Assembly (NCBI GenBank): GCA_023227835.1
Contig: JALOCI010000038.1
Location: 1 to 27,295, forward strand
DNA: 27,295 bases
DNA from: Bacteroidales bacterium
Lineage (GTDB): Bacteria > Bacteroidota > Bacteroidia > Bacteroidales > UBA932
Reading direction: 5' to 3'
Shown here: positions 20,501 through 27,295 of the stretch, piece after piece
How positions within the stretch are numbered: the stretch's first letter is position 1
Layout of the letters: every line of letters starts with the position of its first letter
Notes under the pieces: generated by a model
Database searches by the model: none
What the model saw: only the letters and a program-made list of their open reading frames with translations
Told to the model about the DNA's origin: nothing
Translations under genes and position numbers: made by a program

Positions 20501-22329
20501 ATGTCGGACTGCGCTTGCCGGTACGCGGCGTTGGAACGCTCGAAGGCCACGGCGTAGCCCTCTTGCCGCCCACGCAGCTCGGCGGCGGCAGCACGCAGCG
20601 CGTCGGCCGATGCAGGCTCGAGGCCGAGAACCTCGAAGGAAGCGGCGAGCTCTTCGGCAATCTCGGCCTCTTTGATGGCGAGAGTATCCAGTTTGGTGGA
20701 TGCTTTCGCGGCATCTTTGCCGACCGTCGCACGGGCCGCCTCGAGGTGCTCATCATCGAACAGCTTGTGGTCAGCGATGAGCTGCTCAGTCTGCCGAACG
20801 AGACGCATCTTCTCGTCGTTCAGCTTGGTCGTCTCTTCCCAATGCGGGAACGCCTTCGGGATGGTGGCGCCCACGGCATCGGCCGTGGCATCGTCACCCA
20901 CGACTTCGCCGACAGCGCGGTACATCTCGGCACCGGCGTGAGTCGCAATCGAGTTGGCGGCGTCAAGCCCTCCACCGGCCATGCGGGCCCAGGCGGAGAG
21001 CAGCCGGTCGCCTTCGATGTCGATGCGAGCGTAGTTGTTGACGAGCCCCTTCGCCGCGTTGTAGATGCGGTTCTGGTTGAGCGTCTTCCAGATAGCGCCC
21101 GAGGCTTTCTCCATCTGCGGTTGCACGTCGAGGAGCGTCTGCCCGAACATCTTGACGCCGCCCTTGTCCACGCCCCGTGTCCCGAGCTCGAGGAGCGGCA
21201 CACGAGCGCCCTGGTGGCCGACGGCCTTCAAGCCAGGCGTCTTCCCGAACCGCTCGAAGATGGTGCCCGCTTCCCCCGCGCCGCGCTTCGCCACATCGTC
21301 GAGTGTAGGCACGAGAGCGCCGAGGCCATAGCTGGCATCGCCCGCCTCGTCGACAGCCTTGCGCAAGAATGGCGCATGGACGACGCGCTTGGTGCCCGCC
21401 TGCGCGTTCTGCGCCCACCGCGTCGACGCGTCCCATATCTCCTGCTTGGCCGCCGGTGGCAGCTCTTTGAGGTTGACGCCCTTCTCAAGACGGGCTGCGA
21501 GGTCGACAGCCTCATCACCTTCGCCGCCGATTCGGGCCGCGGTCTTCGTGAAGTCATCGGAGTAGCGTGCGACAAAGCCCGCGTCACCGCCGACTTCGAT
21601 GCCGATGTCCGCGAGCTTAGCGGCCGTGACACCCACGTCGCCGACCGTATCGGCAGCCTTGACAGCCCGCGATGCTTTCGTCCCGCCGGACAGGCCGAAG
21701 GACGGGTCGAGGGCGACACCTTCGCCAACGTCGAGCGCCATTCCGAGCCAGAACTGCGTCGTCTCTTTGCCAAGCCAGTCACGGACGGGTTCGGGAAGCC
21801 ACTGTTCATCCGAGAAGTCTTTGACGGCGTGCGTGAAGGACGCGCCCTGGCGGCCCGTCAGAGACTTGGCTGCCTCCTCGTTCGCATCGAAGTAGCCGCG
21901 TTCTTTCAGGTACGCAGATTCCTCCGCCAAGCGTGCCTTCTCTTTGGCGACGCGCTCGTCGGACATACCCCACGTATTAAGGTCGAATCCCGTAGTCTCG
22001 CGCAATAGGCCACTCACACCAGACAGCGATGCCGCAAGAGCAGAACCCGCTTCTTGCCAGTCCGCTTCGCCGCGCAGTACGCGACCGGCCAGATGGCCCG
22101 CATTCATTTCTGCGGAACGGCGCGCACTCCCGAAAGCGTCGAGCGGCTGGAGGAGCTTGTCGAGGAACTTCGGCTCATCCTCGTCTTTGAGCAGACGCGC
22201 CGTTGTCGCGGGGTCGATACCCCTGCGGGCGAGATACTGCGCTCCCCACTTGGGGTCACGCCGGATGCGCCGCATGATTGCGTCGGAGAGCGCCCCGCCG
22301 CTTGAGCTTCGCCCGAGTCGCCCCTGCAT
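17572..22329 (-). CDS. Giant virion (ejection-type) protein with embedded GNAT domain, 1585 aa
   Basis: The largest gene of the window; the ATG at 22329 has only a weak ribosome site and lies six bases after the previous stop, so it is probably coupled. Residues 1-500 are helical and Ala-rich. A coiled-coil part lies at about 510-650. A GNAT acetyltransferase-like domain spans about 655-745: ADISVPEGARRQGLGSSAF with the acetyl-CoA loop RRQGLG at 693-698, and a final FWKAQGF near 735. More coil follows (780-870). The C-terminal third has PAFHLRNLPSNY (about 1165) and VIPFWAWIKQNVP (about 1335), both typical of very large phage polyvalent/ejection proteins. There is no lytic transglycosylase or peptidase motif that I can see. 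Likely an internal protein ejected into the host with the DNA. Confidence 0.75.
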   Translation of the reverse strand: MQGRLGRSSSGGALSDAIMRRIRRDPKWGAQYLARRGIDPATTARLLKDEDEPKFLDKLLQPLDAFGSARRSAEMNAGHLAGRVLRGEADWQEAGSALAASLSGVSGLLRETTGFDLNTWGMSDERVAKEKARLAEESAYLKERGYFDANEEAAKSLTGRQGASFTHAVKDFSDEQWLPEPVRDWLGKETTQFWLGMALDVGEGVALDPSFGLSGGTKASRAVKAADTVGDVGVTAAKLADIGIEVGGDAGFVARYSDDFTKTAARIGGEGDEAVDLAARLEKGVNLKELPPAAKQEIWDASTRWAQNAQAGTKRVVHAPFLRKAVDEAGDASYGLGALVPTLDDVAKRGAGEAGTIFERFGKTPGLKAVGHQGARVPLLELGTRGVDKGGVKMFGQTLLDVQPQMEKASGAIWKTLNQNRIYNAAKGLVNNYARIDIEGDRLLSAWARMAGGGLDAANSIATHAGAEMYRAVGEVVGDDATADAVGATIPKAFPHWEETTKLNDEKMRLVRQTEQLIADHKLFDDEHLEAARATVGKDAAKASTKLDTLAIKEAEIAEELAASFEVLGLEPASADALRAAAAELRGRQEGYAVAFERSNAAYRQAQSDIDKFVNRSATLREQAAKKPTVLDTIAGKTPETEGAALETISQRTLGSGNERFAMRYGEVTLDVEVSPTEKTAWIADISVPEGARRQGLGSSAFRAVQDEVQGRYGVERWEVSAYDDAADFWKAQGFSSKAGAQRDSVRGLTDLELEVTPKPQLEAVIPEAARTAVGDSWESVRRARGAQAQMDDDALRVGIFDEKRNRLLEARKKASAAQTRTNNIRVKQAVQADRLQAGTTKANRLEKTISTIEAKRARINEIDTEITKLLDDVDYDLMEQELIRIGYAPERARELREYAENDLKPFFHEALEAKKAVGMGEYELPGYVPQMPPQPMGILETARVKAAGTQAGQAFTAKTGVELEPASYRAQAKAIEDVYGVKWADLEPPEGGRIGAGSSTRSIRPRQPKSRVFKGMEGTAEHPGRVVTHYVDESGQIVDVPGLQTSTDIRTAAAMKADDSLRTVAAAKFEDELVSSQGRPLNFDVETMARRTGESVEDIEARIIPEGYVKRPVTRDGKTVDYILDETVAKWADTYKKVFITDEDANLFLRGYDRLLGSLKGMMTAWGPAFHLRNLPSNYLMGYSQGYGDVASWTDGYRGYAAVKAGIGDEVMINVGDEVKSAKAIYDDLGGWVIRGQVGQGDIGLQGVRTAKMETPRRNIFSEAMRELNPQHVGGEVGAFTEDAARFSVYLSARRQGVAHEAALLIPDRVLYNYLPSAMTGTEREAIKRVIPFWAWIKQNVPAQLMNMAKRPGRANLLTRIRNAGFSATGIDPADLPDWMRESYAVPLPNNRDDGTHTIWNPTQFPIQDLKRLGGSVKDPQGMKELVGMTSPLIKSPIEYGLNYDTFRGRQSEPDYDDQAERVPGYLRLFDQAVDLLGGSAAWESVKAHWNWVDILDDETGETYLAMPARERKLLKDFLPFMENTVGRLAGEGDPVKDTRNRTAIFTGMKLDPVTDAELEEAKRRRLKALIEDELQRLRDEGKL
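20049..20062 (-). promoter_or_regulatory. Dispersed near-palindrome, copy 8 (inside the giant gene)
   Basis: Reads GACGCCTAAGCCTC on the minus strand, one mismatch from consensus in the right half-site. It lies inside coding sequence, just downstream of the part coding for the GNAT-like domain. Confidence 0.55.
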
Positions 22330-22335
22330 GGCGGC

Positions 22336-23604
22336 CTACAGGTTCGTGACGGGGTTGGACAGGGCCGTCGTCTGGCCGTTCCACTGGGGCTGTATCCAGC
22401 CGATGAGCTGTTGACCTGCGGGTGTGTTCCAGTCCGCGTCAGGATAGGCAGTCACGAGAAGCTGGAGCGCCTCTGCGCCGGTGCCAGTCTCGTCAATGAG
22501 CATACGCGCGTCGGCGACGATAGCCGACCAGTCGGTATTGTCAGCCGCGCCGCTCGAACCGTACTGCATCGTGATGGAGCGGTTCTGGACTTCGAGCTCG
22601 GCTGCCGAGATTTCAGCCTGGAGCTGGTTCTCGCGCTCGGCTAGTGAAGCGGTCATCCGCATCTGCGCGTAGCTCTGCTGAGTCTGCTGGTTGGCGAGCA
22701 CCCGCTCGGTCTCGAGCTGCGAGAGAATACCGGCGTACTGCATCCCGATGCCGCGCATCTCAATCTCGGCGGCCTGGTTGGCGAGTGCGGCTTCCATCTC
22801 CTGAGACGCCTTGAACTGCTGCGCCTGCTCGGTGAGCACGTTCCACGCCTCGTACGCGCGCTGGTTGGAGAGCTCGCGCTCGGTCTGGAGCGAGGCATAC
22901 GCCTGCTCGGCCGAGGCATTGAGCCTGGCCTGCTCCACCGCTGCTGTCGCCGCGGCTTGCTGAATCTGAATCTGCGTGTCACGGATGACCGCATCTTCGG
23001 AGAGGATGGCGGCACCGGAGCGGCCCATCCCACGCGCGACCTGCTGCTCACGAGCGGCAGTCAGGCGTGCTTCCTGGCCGTACATGGCCTGCGCGGAGAT
23101 TGCGTCGACCCACTGGCCCAGGTTGTAGTCCTGGTCAACGTCGATGGAGATGCCGTTCGGGTCGATGAGCATGGGCCCGTTGACGGTCTCATCGTAGTTG
23201 GGAGCGGCGACCCGCGGTGTGGCCGCGCCGGAGATGAAGTTCTGGAAGGCGCCACCGCTTGCATCCCAGGGAGTCGTGCTCACCTGCGGAGCGGCCCCGA
23301 CGTTGTACGGGTTCCACTGACGGGCGGTGGGGGTCGGAGTCGGTGCGACCGTCGGAGAGCCGAACGTCCCCGACCCACCCCTGCGCGATGTGACCACACC
23401 AGGCTCGTTCCGAAGCCCGTTGTAGATGCTGGTCATACCTGCCTGCTGGATTGGTGCTCCGAGTTGACTCTGGAAGCCGGAGGTAGGCGCCGTGTGATAC
23501 GGCTTGAAGCCAGCAGCGGACGGTGCTACAGGAAACGGAAACGCCCCAGGATACGAATAGTAGTTGCCCTTGCTCATCGTGCCGCTGTCATTCGTAATCG
23601 CCAT
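22336..23604 (-). CDS. Putative internal virion/ejection protein, 422 aa
   Basis: The ATG at 23604 is chosen because GGAAGGG lies nine bases upstream; a longer in-frame start at 23646 has none. The N-terminal ~170 residues are rich in Pro, Thr, Ser, Gly and Tyr and look disordered. Residues ~185-350 are a long Ala/Gln/Glu-rich helix or coiled coil (AAREQQVARGMGRSG, then EQARLNASAEQAYASL). A small C-terminal domain (about 370-422) ends QLIGWIQPQW. Length, coil and position directly before the giant ejection-type protein suggest a podovirus internal core protein (T7 gp14/gp15 type by analogy only). Confidence 0.6.
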   Translation of the reverse strand: MAITNDSGTMSKGNYYSYPGAFPFPVAPSAAGFKPYHTAPTSGFQSQLGAPIQQAGMTSIYNGLRNEPGVVTSRRGGSGTFGSPTVAPTPTPTARQWNPYNVGAAPQVSTTPWDASGGAFQNFISGAATPRVAAPNYDETVNGPMLIDPNGISIDVDQDYNLGQWVDAISAQAMYGQEARLTAAREQQVARGMGRSGAAILSEDAVIRDTQIQIQQAAATAAVEQARLNASAEQAYASLQTERELSNQRAYEAWNVLTEQAQQFKASQEMEAALANQAAEIEMRGIGMQYAGILSQLETERVLANQQTQQSYAQMRMTASLAERENQLQAEISAAELEVQNRSITMQYGSSGAADNTDWSAIVADARMLIDETGTGAEALQLLVTAYPDADWNTPAGQQLIGWIQPQWNGQTTALSNPVTNL

Positions 23605-23649
23605 GATGCCCGCCCTTCCGCGGTCACTACTGCCAAATCCTACCACGTC

Positions 23650-23663
23650 GTCGCCTAAGCGTC
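23650..23663 (+). promoter_or_regulatory. Dispersed near-palindrome, copy 9
   Basis: GTCGCCTAAGCGTC on the plus strand, overlapping the TGA stop (23662-23664) of the leftward gene and 46 bases before the next ATG. It fills the one clear gap between virion genes (23605-23661). Confidence 0.75.
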
Positions 23664-24810
23664 ACGAACGCAGGTGGGGCCACATCACGTTCTCGACGGC
23701 CGAGAGCCAGCTCATCATCAGCCCGCAGTCGAGGGCCGCGATGGTGAGCGGCGTGATGGCCGTGATGCTGACTGTCGGCGTTCCGCCACCGCCGTCCACG
23801 TAGTGAATCGACTCGGTGTACCCCGCAGCTCCAATACCCCACTCGTGGTTGCCGGACGTTGATGGCCCTTCCTCCCATGCGTCCCAATGCTCGTCCGAGC
23901 GCGGGTCGGAGGTGCAATCGGTATGCGTGCTCGACACCGTGAAGTCCAGGCGCACGTACGTTCCCGCAGGTTGAGAGTAAGGAACGTACGTGTCGACCGT
24001 CACCATGCCGAGCCCCGCTGTCGCGGATGTGCAAGCAGCCTCGTTGAAGATGACCGCGCCGTTCACGCGATAGATGACGTCGCCGCCGGAGAGCTCGATG
24101 TCGATGTCGATGCTCGCACCGGTGTAGGACCGGTCTGTGCTGACACCACCGGCGCGGATGAAGGTGAGCTCCCAATCGCCGTTCGTCTTCTTGCTGACGC
24201 CCACCTGCGCGTAGACGTAGGAGCCGCCGTACGGGGCATACCGGCGGAACGTGGCGAGCGACATGACGTTTGCCGCAGATACGTTCGACGTCTGCGCGAG
24301 ATGCAGGCTGCCGGACTCACCCGAGTAGATGCTCGTGGAGTAGGCGTTGAGTGTTGGAGAGATCTGACACTGTGAGTTGATTGCCGAGCGCGTCGCCTTC
24401 ACGTAGCCGCTCTGGCTCACCGTGTAGTCCCACAGCGTCGTCCAGTCAGGCGCCGGATGCGGCGCGTGCATGTGCAGGTTCCAGGCCGTCGCAAGCCACA
24501 GCGTCGCCAGGTTCACGAGCGTCGGTGTCGCCATCATGTAGCGCAGGTCGAACGGCGGATACATCGGCCGGAGCCCAAGCGCGGCCCGATGAAGCGCGGT
24601 TGCGTTCAGAAGCGCCATCACGCGAGCGGCGAAGGCATCGTAGCAAGGCGGCCGCGTCGGGTCGACGTACCAGGGCGAGACATCGTACTCGAAGTCGAAG
24701 TCAGGCGGCCACGGTATCTCGGCGGGCAGGTCGGGGAATGTCGGGACGACAGGCGCCCAGGGAGTGAGCTCCGGCATCTCCGGCATGGCGCGGGGCGCGG
24801 GGCGCGGCAT
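23662..24810 (-). CDS. Unknown virion-region protein, 382 aa
   Basis: Pro-rich start (MPRPAPRAMPEMPELTPWAP), a helical part (about 60-130) with DLRYMMATPTLVNLATLWLATAW, and then a beta-rich C-terminal region (about 150-345: repeated strands with Thr/Ser/Tyr, YAQVGVSKKTNGDWELTF, and DVIYRVNGAVIF) like a lectin or tail-fibre domain. It could be a tail fibre, receptor-binding or decoration protein. The ATG has no ribosome site and the frame stays open upstream into the preceding gene, so the true start is uncertain. No known family. Confidence 0.65.
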   Translation of the reverse strand: MPRPAPRAMPEMPELTPWAPVVPTFPDLPAEIPWPPDFDFEYDVSPWYVDPTRPPCYDAFAARVMALLNATALHRAALGLRPMYPPFDLRYMMATPTLVNLATLWLATAWNLHMHAPHPAPDWTTLWDYTVSQSGYVKATRSAINSQCQISPTLNAYSTSIYSGESGSLHLAQTSNVSAANVMSLATFRRYAPYGGSYVYAQVGVSKKTNGDWELTFIRAGGVSTDRSYTGASIDIDIELSGGDVIYRVNGAVIFNEAACTSATAGLGMVTVDTYVPYSQPAGTYVRLDFTVSSTHTDCTSDPRSDEHWDAWEEGPSTSGNHEWGIGAAGYTESIHYVDGGGGTPTVSITAITPLTIAALDCGLMMSWLSAVENVMWPHLRS

Positions 24811-24869
24811 GGTGGTGAAGTAGCCGAGTGTGCCGAGCTCCGCGGCGGAAGGCAGGGACTCCCCCTTGT

Positions 24870-26690
24870 CTACCGCCGAGCCGCGAAAAAATAGTCGAAC
24901 TCATTCCCGTTGACCTCGAGGTACACGTCATCGGTCTGCGAGAACTCGACGCGGAAGTCACGCCCGCGCATGTGATGGACGCGCTTGACGATGACGCCCT
25001 CGCCCTCGGCGGTGATGCCGTGAGCCACCGTCGCGCAAGGCGTAACGTCGCCCTCGCGGTAGAGGCTCATCGTGAGCGTGGTGGGCCCACCGGCGTAGTA
25101 CGGGGCGCGCATCTCGATGACCTGCTTGTCGATTGCCTCGCGCCCGCAGTCGTAGACCTTTGACTTCGCGCCGAACTCGAAGGCCACATCGTCGTCGAGG
25201 AACAGGTCGTTCTCCCGCAGGATGTTGCCGCTCACGGTGCCGAGCAGAAGTGCGGCAGCCACGCCGTCACCCGTCTCATCACAACTCGAGCACGTCACAG
25301 GCTCGGCAAGCTCCCACACGCCCGCGAAGATGGAGCGCCGGAAGTCGTAGAGGAGCACGCGGTTGCAGCCGGTGTCGGAGCCGTCGGACTTGTAGAAGAC
25401 GAGCAGGAAGTCGCGCCACACGTCGATGAAGGAGCCGTCCCACTCATCAGCCGTGAGCGGGATGAAGTTCCGGCACGCCTGCTCGCGGCTCTTGACCGCG
25501 TTCGAGATGACTCTCGGACGGCTGCCGTCGAAGACCGTGAGGCCAGTCTGCGAGAGATAGACGGCCACGCCCTCGAGTTCGCGGAGAGTCGCGGAAGCAC
25601 CGAGCGGAAGGCCGAGCCCCTCGGCAGAAGCGCGTACAGTCGACCAGGTAGTCGGGTCGGTTCCGTCGACGCGCATGATGCGCTCTTCTTGGAACGCCAG
25701 AAGGACTCCGGCAATCTCGACGATGCCGGTGAAGCGTCCGCCTGGACGCCACACATTCGCCGAGTTCCACGTCCCAGGCGTGAGAGCATCACACCACCGG
25801 AGTGATGCAGGGTCGGCAGCGTCGATTCCGAAGATGCGGTCAGAGCCTTCACGCGCGGCCAGATAGCAGAAGTCGTAGTCGTAGAGCACGAGCGCCGCGT
25901 ACGGCTGCCCTACATCGGCACCGCCGTAGAACTGCGTCTCGGCTACCTCGACGGCGAGAGCTGCCCCATCAACCGCTGTCCAGTCGACCGGCATGGCTGC
26001 GACGCCGTTGAGCGCCGCCACGACCTCGGTGTTGGTGGACGTTATGACGCCAGCGCCATCAGTGGCGAGCACCGCTGAGATGTCAGTGCCCGTCATGGAC
26101 GCCGAGAGCGACCCGCCTGGCGCGCTCTTGGTGACGGTAAGCGTGTAGACGTTGCCAGCATCACCGGCAAGTGCGGTGCCGTAGTAGCCGCTCGTAAAAC
26201 GGGCGTATGGAGAGTAGACGTGCGCGCTTGCAGCGGTCTCTGCGACCTGGATGCTGTAGAGCCCCGCCCACTCCATCTCATAGTAGATGGCCTCGGCGAA
26301 CTCACAGTGGGCCACGTCGTAGGCCGGCGTCTCGACAGGATGTGCGATGAGCAGACGCGTGACGCCAGCATCGCTCACGTCCCAGACGTTGCCGCCCTCC
26401 CACACGATGAGGCCGGAGTACAGCCCGTTCGCGTCACGGAAGCGGCGGATGGCACGGATGGGCGATGCGAAGTCAGAGGCCAGAAGCGACGTGAAGCCAG
26501 GGCGCCGCACGGCGCGGTTGGCGAGCGAGATGTAGCCGTTGCGCACGAGCTGGAGCTGGAGCTTGTCGATGTCGCGCGGGTCGGTCGCAGAATCCATGCC
26601 GCCGGAGTAGTTCTCACTCGCAGCGAGCCAGATGGTAGGCGCATTATCCACCGTCTCCCGCATGTCACGCAGAGAGCGCCTAGTCGTCAT
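24870..26690 (-). CDS. Podovirus tail nozzle / DNA-stabilisation-like protein, 606 aa
   Basis: Six bases after the connector-like gene, with a weak ribosome site. The N-terminus has the usual 'GGMDSATDPRDIDKLQLQLVRNGYISLANRAVRRPGF' layout (a Gly-Gly-start segment leading to 'LV(R)NG...RRPG'), as in nozzle proteins of short-tailed phages. The body is strand-rich with propeller-like repeats: DRIFGIDAADPASLRW (near 285), GGRFTGIVEIAGVLLAFQEERI (near 320) and VAVYLSQTGLTVFDGSRPRVIS (near 380). A CSSCDETGDG loop is near 470. It probably forms the tail tube or nozzle under the connector (T7 gp12 / P22 gp10 class by function). Confidence 0.65.
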   Translation of the reverse strand: MTTRRSLRDMRETVDNAPTIWLAASENYSGGMDSATDPRDIDKLQLQLVRNGYISLANRAVRRPGFTSLLASDFASPIRAIRRFRDANGLYSGLIVWEGGNVWDVSDAGVTRLLIAHPVETPAYDVAHCEFAEAIYYEMEWAGLYSIQVAETAASAHVYSPYARFTSGYYGTALAGDAGNVYTLTVTKSAPGGSLSASMTGTDISAVLATDGAGVITSTNTEVVAALNGVAAMPVDWTAVDGAALAVEVAETQFYGGADVGQPYAALVLYDYDFCYLAAREGSDRIFGIDAADPASLRWCDALTPGTWNSANVWRPGGRFTGIVEIAGVLLAFQEERIMRVDGTDPTTWSTVRASAEGLGLPLGASATLRELEGVAVYLSQTGLTVFDGSRPRVISNAVKSREQACRNFIPLTADEWDGSFIDVWRDFLLVFYKSDGSDTGCNRVLLYDFRRSIFAGVWELAEPVTCSSCDETGDGVAAALLLGTVSGNILRENDLFLDDDVAFEFGAKSKVYDCGREAIDKQVIEMRAPYYAGGPTTLTMSLYREGDVTPCATVAHGITAEGEGVIVKRVHHMRGRDFRVEFSQTDDVYLEVNGNEFDYFFAARR

Positions 26691-26696
26691 GAGCAG

Positions 26697-27295
26697 CTAC
26701 CCAATCTCGTCAGGATACGGGAACGCCGTGCCGAACCCGAAGTTTTCATTCGGAGACGGTTGCGAGGCGATGACCTCACCCTTGTACGGGGCGCGGGAGT
26801 TGTACCAGCGCTCGTACTCCATCATGCCAGAACGGAAGAGTGTTTCCATCTCGAACGCCGCTTCCGGCCGACGGTCTTTGCGCAGGAGCACGGCCGCGGC
26901 CCAATAGCACGGCAGGAAGTGGAAGCGCAGATGCCACGTCGGGTTGCTCGTGGACGTGTCGAGAGCGGCAGGAACACCGAAGTACAGGCCGTGGAGCGAA
27001 CCCGTGATGCCGGTCGCGGGAGTCGGATAGACGACCACCTGTGTGTCGCCGTCGTCGGACACAATCTCGGTCGTGTAGTAGCGGGGCTCGGAGCCAGTGA
27101 GCTCGAGTAGGTGCTCGAGGTTCTCGCTCCCGACGGGGAGGATGTTCGTGTAGGAGTAGGGAGCCACGGTGCCCGTGCGGTGCTTGAGCCACACCATCCG
27201 GCCGAGGTCAGCCAGCGGGTAGGCGGCTTGGCCCACCACGAGCGCCTGCGTCGTCTGCTTCAAGAGCACGTCCATCGAGGAGAAGAGGATGGTCA
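26697..27295 (-). CDS. Head-tail connector/adaptor-like protein, partial
   Basis: The frame is open to the window edge. The ATG at 27275 has a pyrimidine-rich region before it and no ribosome site, so the real start is probably outside. The ~190 visible residues show strands and a helix-rich C-terminus: VVVYPTPATGITGSLHGLYFG, then HLRFHFLPCYWAAAVLLRKDRRPEAAF, RSGMMEYERWYN. This 'lp..y..A..ll......ea..e...f...m..y..w' ending is typical of small connector or tail-adaptor proteins of podoviruses (T7 gp11 or P22 gp4 role). Being next to the nozzle-like gene agrees. Identification is by pattern. Confidence 0.55.
   Translation of the reverse strand, partial: TILFSSMDVLLKQTTQALVVGQAAYPLADLGRMVWLKHRTGTVAPYSYTNILPVGSENLEHLLELTGSEPRYYTTEIVSDDGDTQVVVYPTPATGITGSLHGLYFGVPAALDTSTSNPTWHLRFHFLPCYWAAAVLLRKDRRPEAAFEMETLFRSGMMEYERWYNSRAPYKGEVIASQPSPNENFGFGTAFPYPDEIG

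Noticed and set aside
20515..22008. 497-codon plus-strand frame inside the giant virion gene
   Set aside because: Antisense shadow of the 1585-residue gene, with low-complexity peptide and no ribosome site.

Overview
The window is part of a tailed-phage genome, about 63% G+C by eye, almost fully coding, with no rRNA or tRNA. It looks like a podovirus: the minus-strand block encodes a connector-like protein, a 606-residue nozzle-like protein and two large putative ejection proteins, and I see no tape-measure or contractile-tail gene. The host is probably a high-GC Gram-positive, perhaps an actinobacterium. This rests on base composition, an endolysin with a peptidoglycan-binding domain and no signal peptide, an XhlA-like membrane protein, no visible spanins, and a small Cys/His protein of a type common in actinobacteriophages. 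The host is inferred, not shown.

Layout. Positions 1-949 are mostly non-coding. They hold a strong hairpin (146-168), a repeat array of about 270 bp (359-628) in which short palindromes alternate with a TGACCTGCGG-type direct repeat, and a candidate promoter (872-900). Positions 950-3605 carry 13 very small rightward genes, mostly unknown, with tightly coupled starts and a recurrent ribosome-binding context (ACCGAAGGAG). A second promoter (3627-3656) precedes a DNA-metabolism operon. Its core is a RecT/Bet-like annealing-protein candidate, an SbcD-like nuclease, an unknown protein and an SbcC-like ATPase. After these come small accessory genes, a RusA-type Holliday-junction resolvase, a winged-helix replication-initiator-like protein, a DnaC-like helicase loader, a MazG-like pyrophosphohydrolase and several small proteins. 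This rightward block ends at a strong hairpin terminator (15786-15823).

From there to the right edge everything is on the minus strand. In transcription order it runs: connector-like protein (cut by the window edge), nozzle-like protein, unknown virion protein, putative ejection protein, a 1585-residue ejection-type protein with an embedded GNAT acetyltransferase-like domain, an XhlA-like membrane protein, an amidase endolysin and a holin-like protein. Replication/recombination and virion/lysis genes are therefore convergent.

Three signals stand out. First, the endolysin catalytic domain looks like a circularly permuted Amidase_3 fold, with its zinc and catalytic motifs in the order 3-4-1-2. 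Second, a 14-16 bp near-palindrome, T-G(A/T)CGC-CTAA-GCG(A/T)C-A, occurs nine times across both arms, usually at gene ends, where in four cases it supplies the stop codon. It resembles a dispersed operator or 'stoperator' system, but no repressor gene is visible here. Third, the left array has the form of an origin or a multi-site control region. No integrase, repressor, DNA polymerase, terminase, portal or capsid gene is present; those would lie outside the window.
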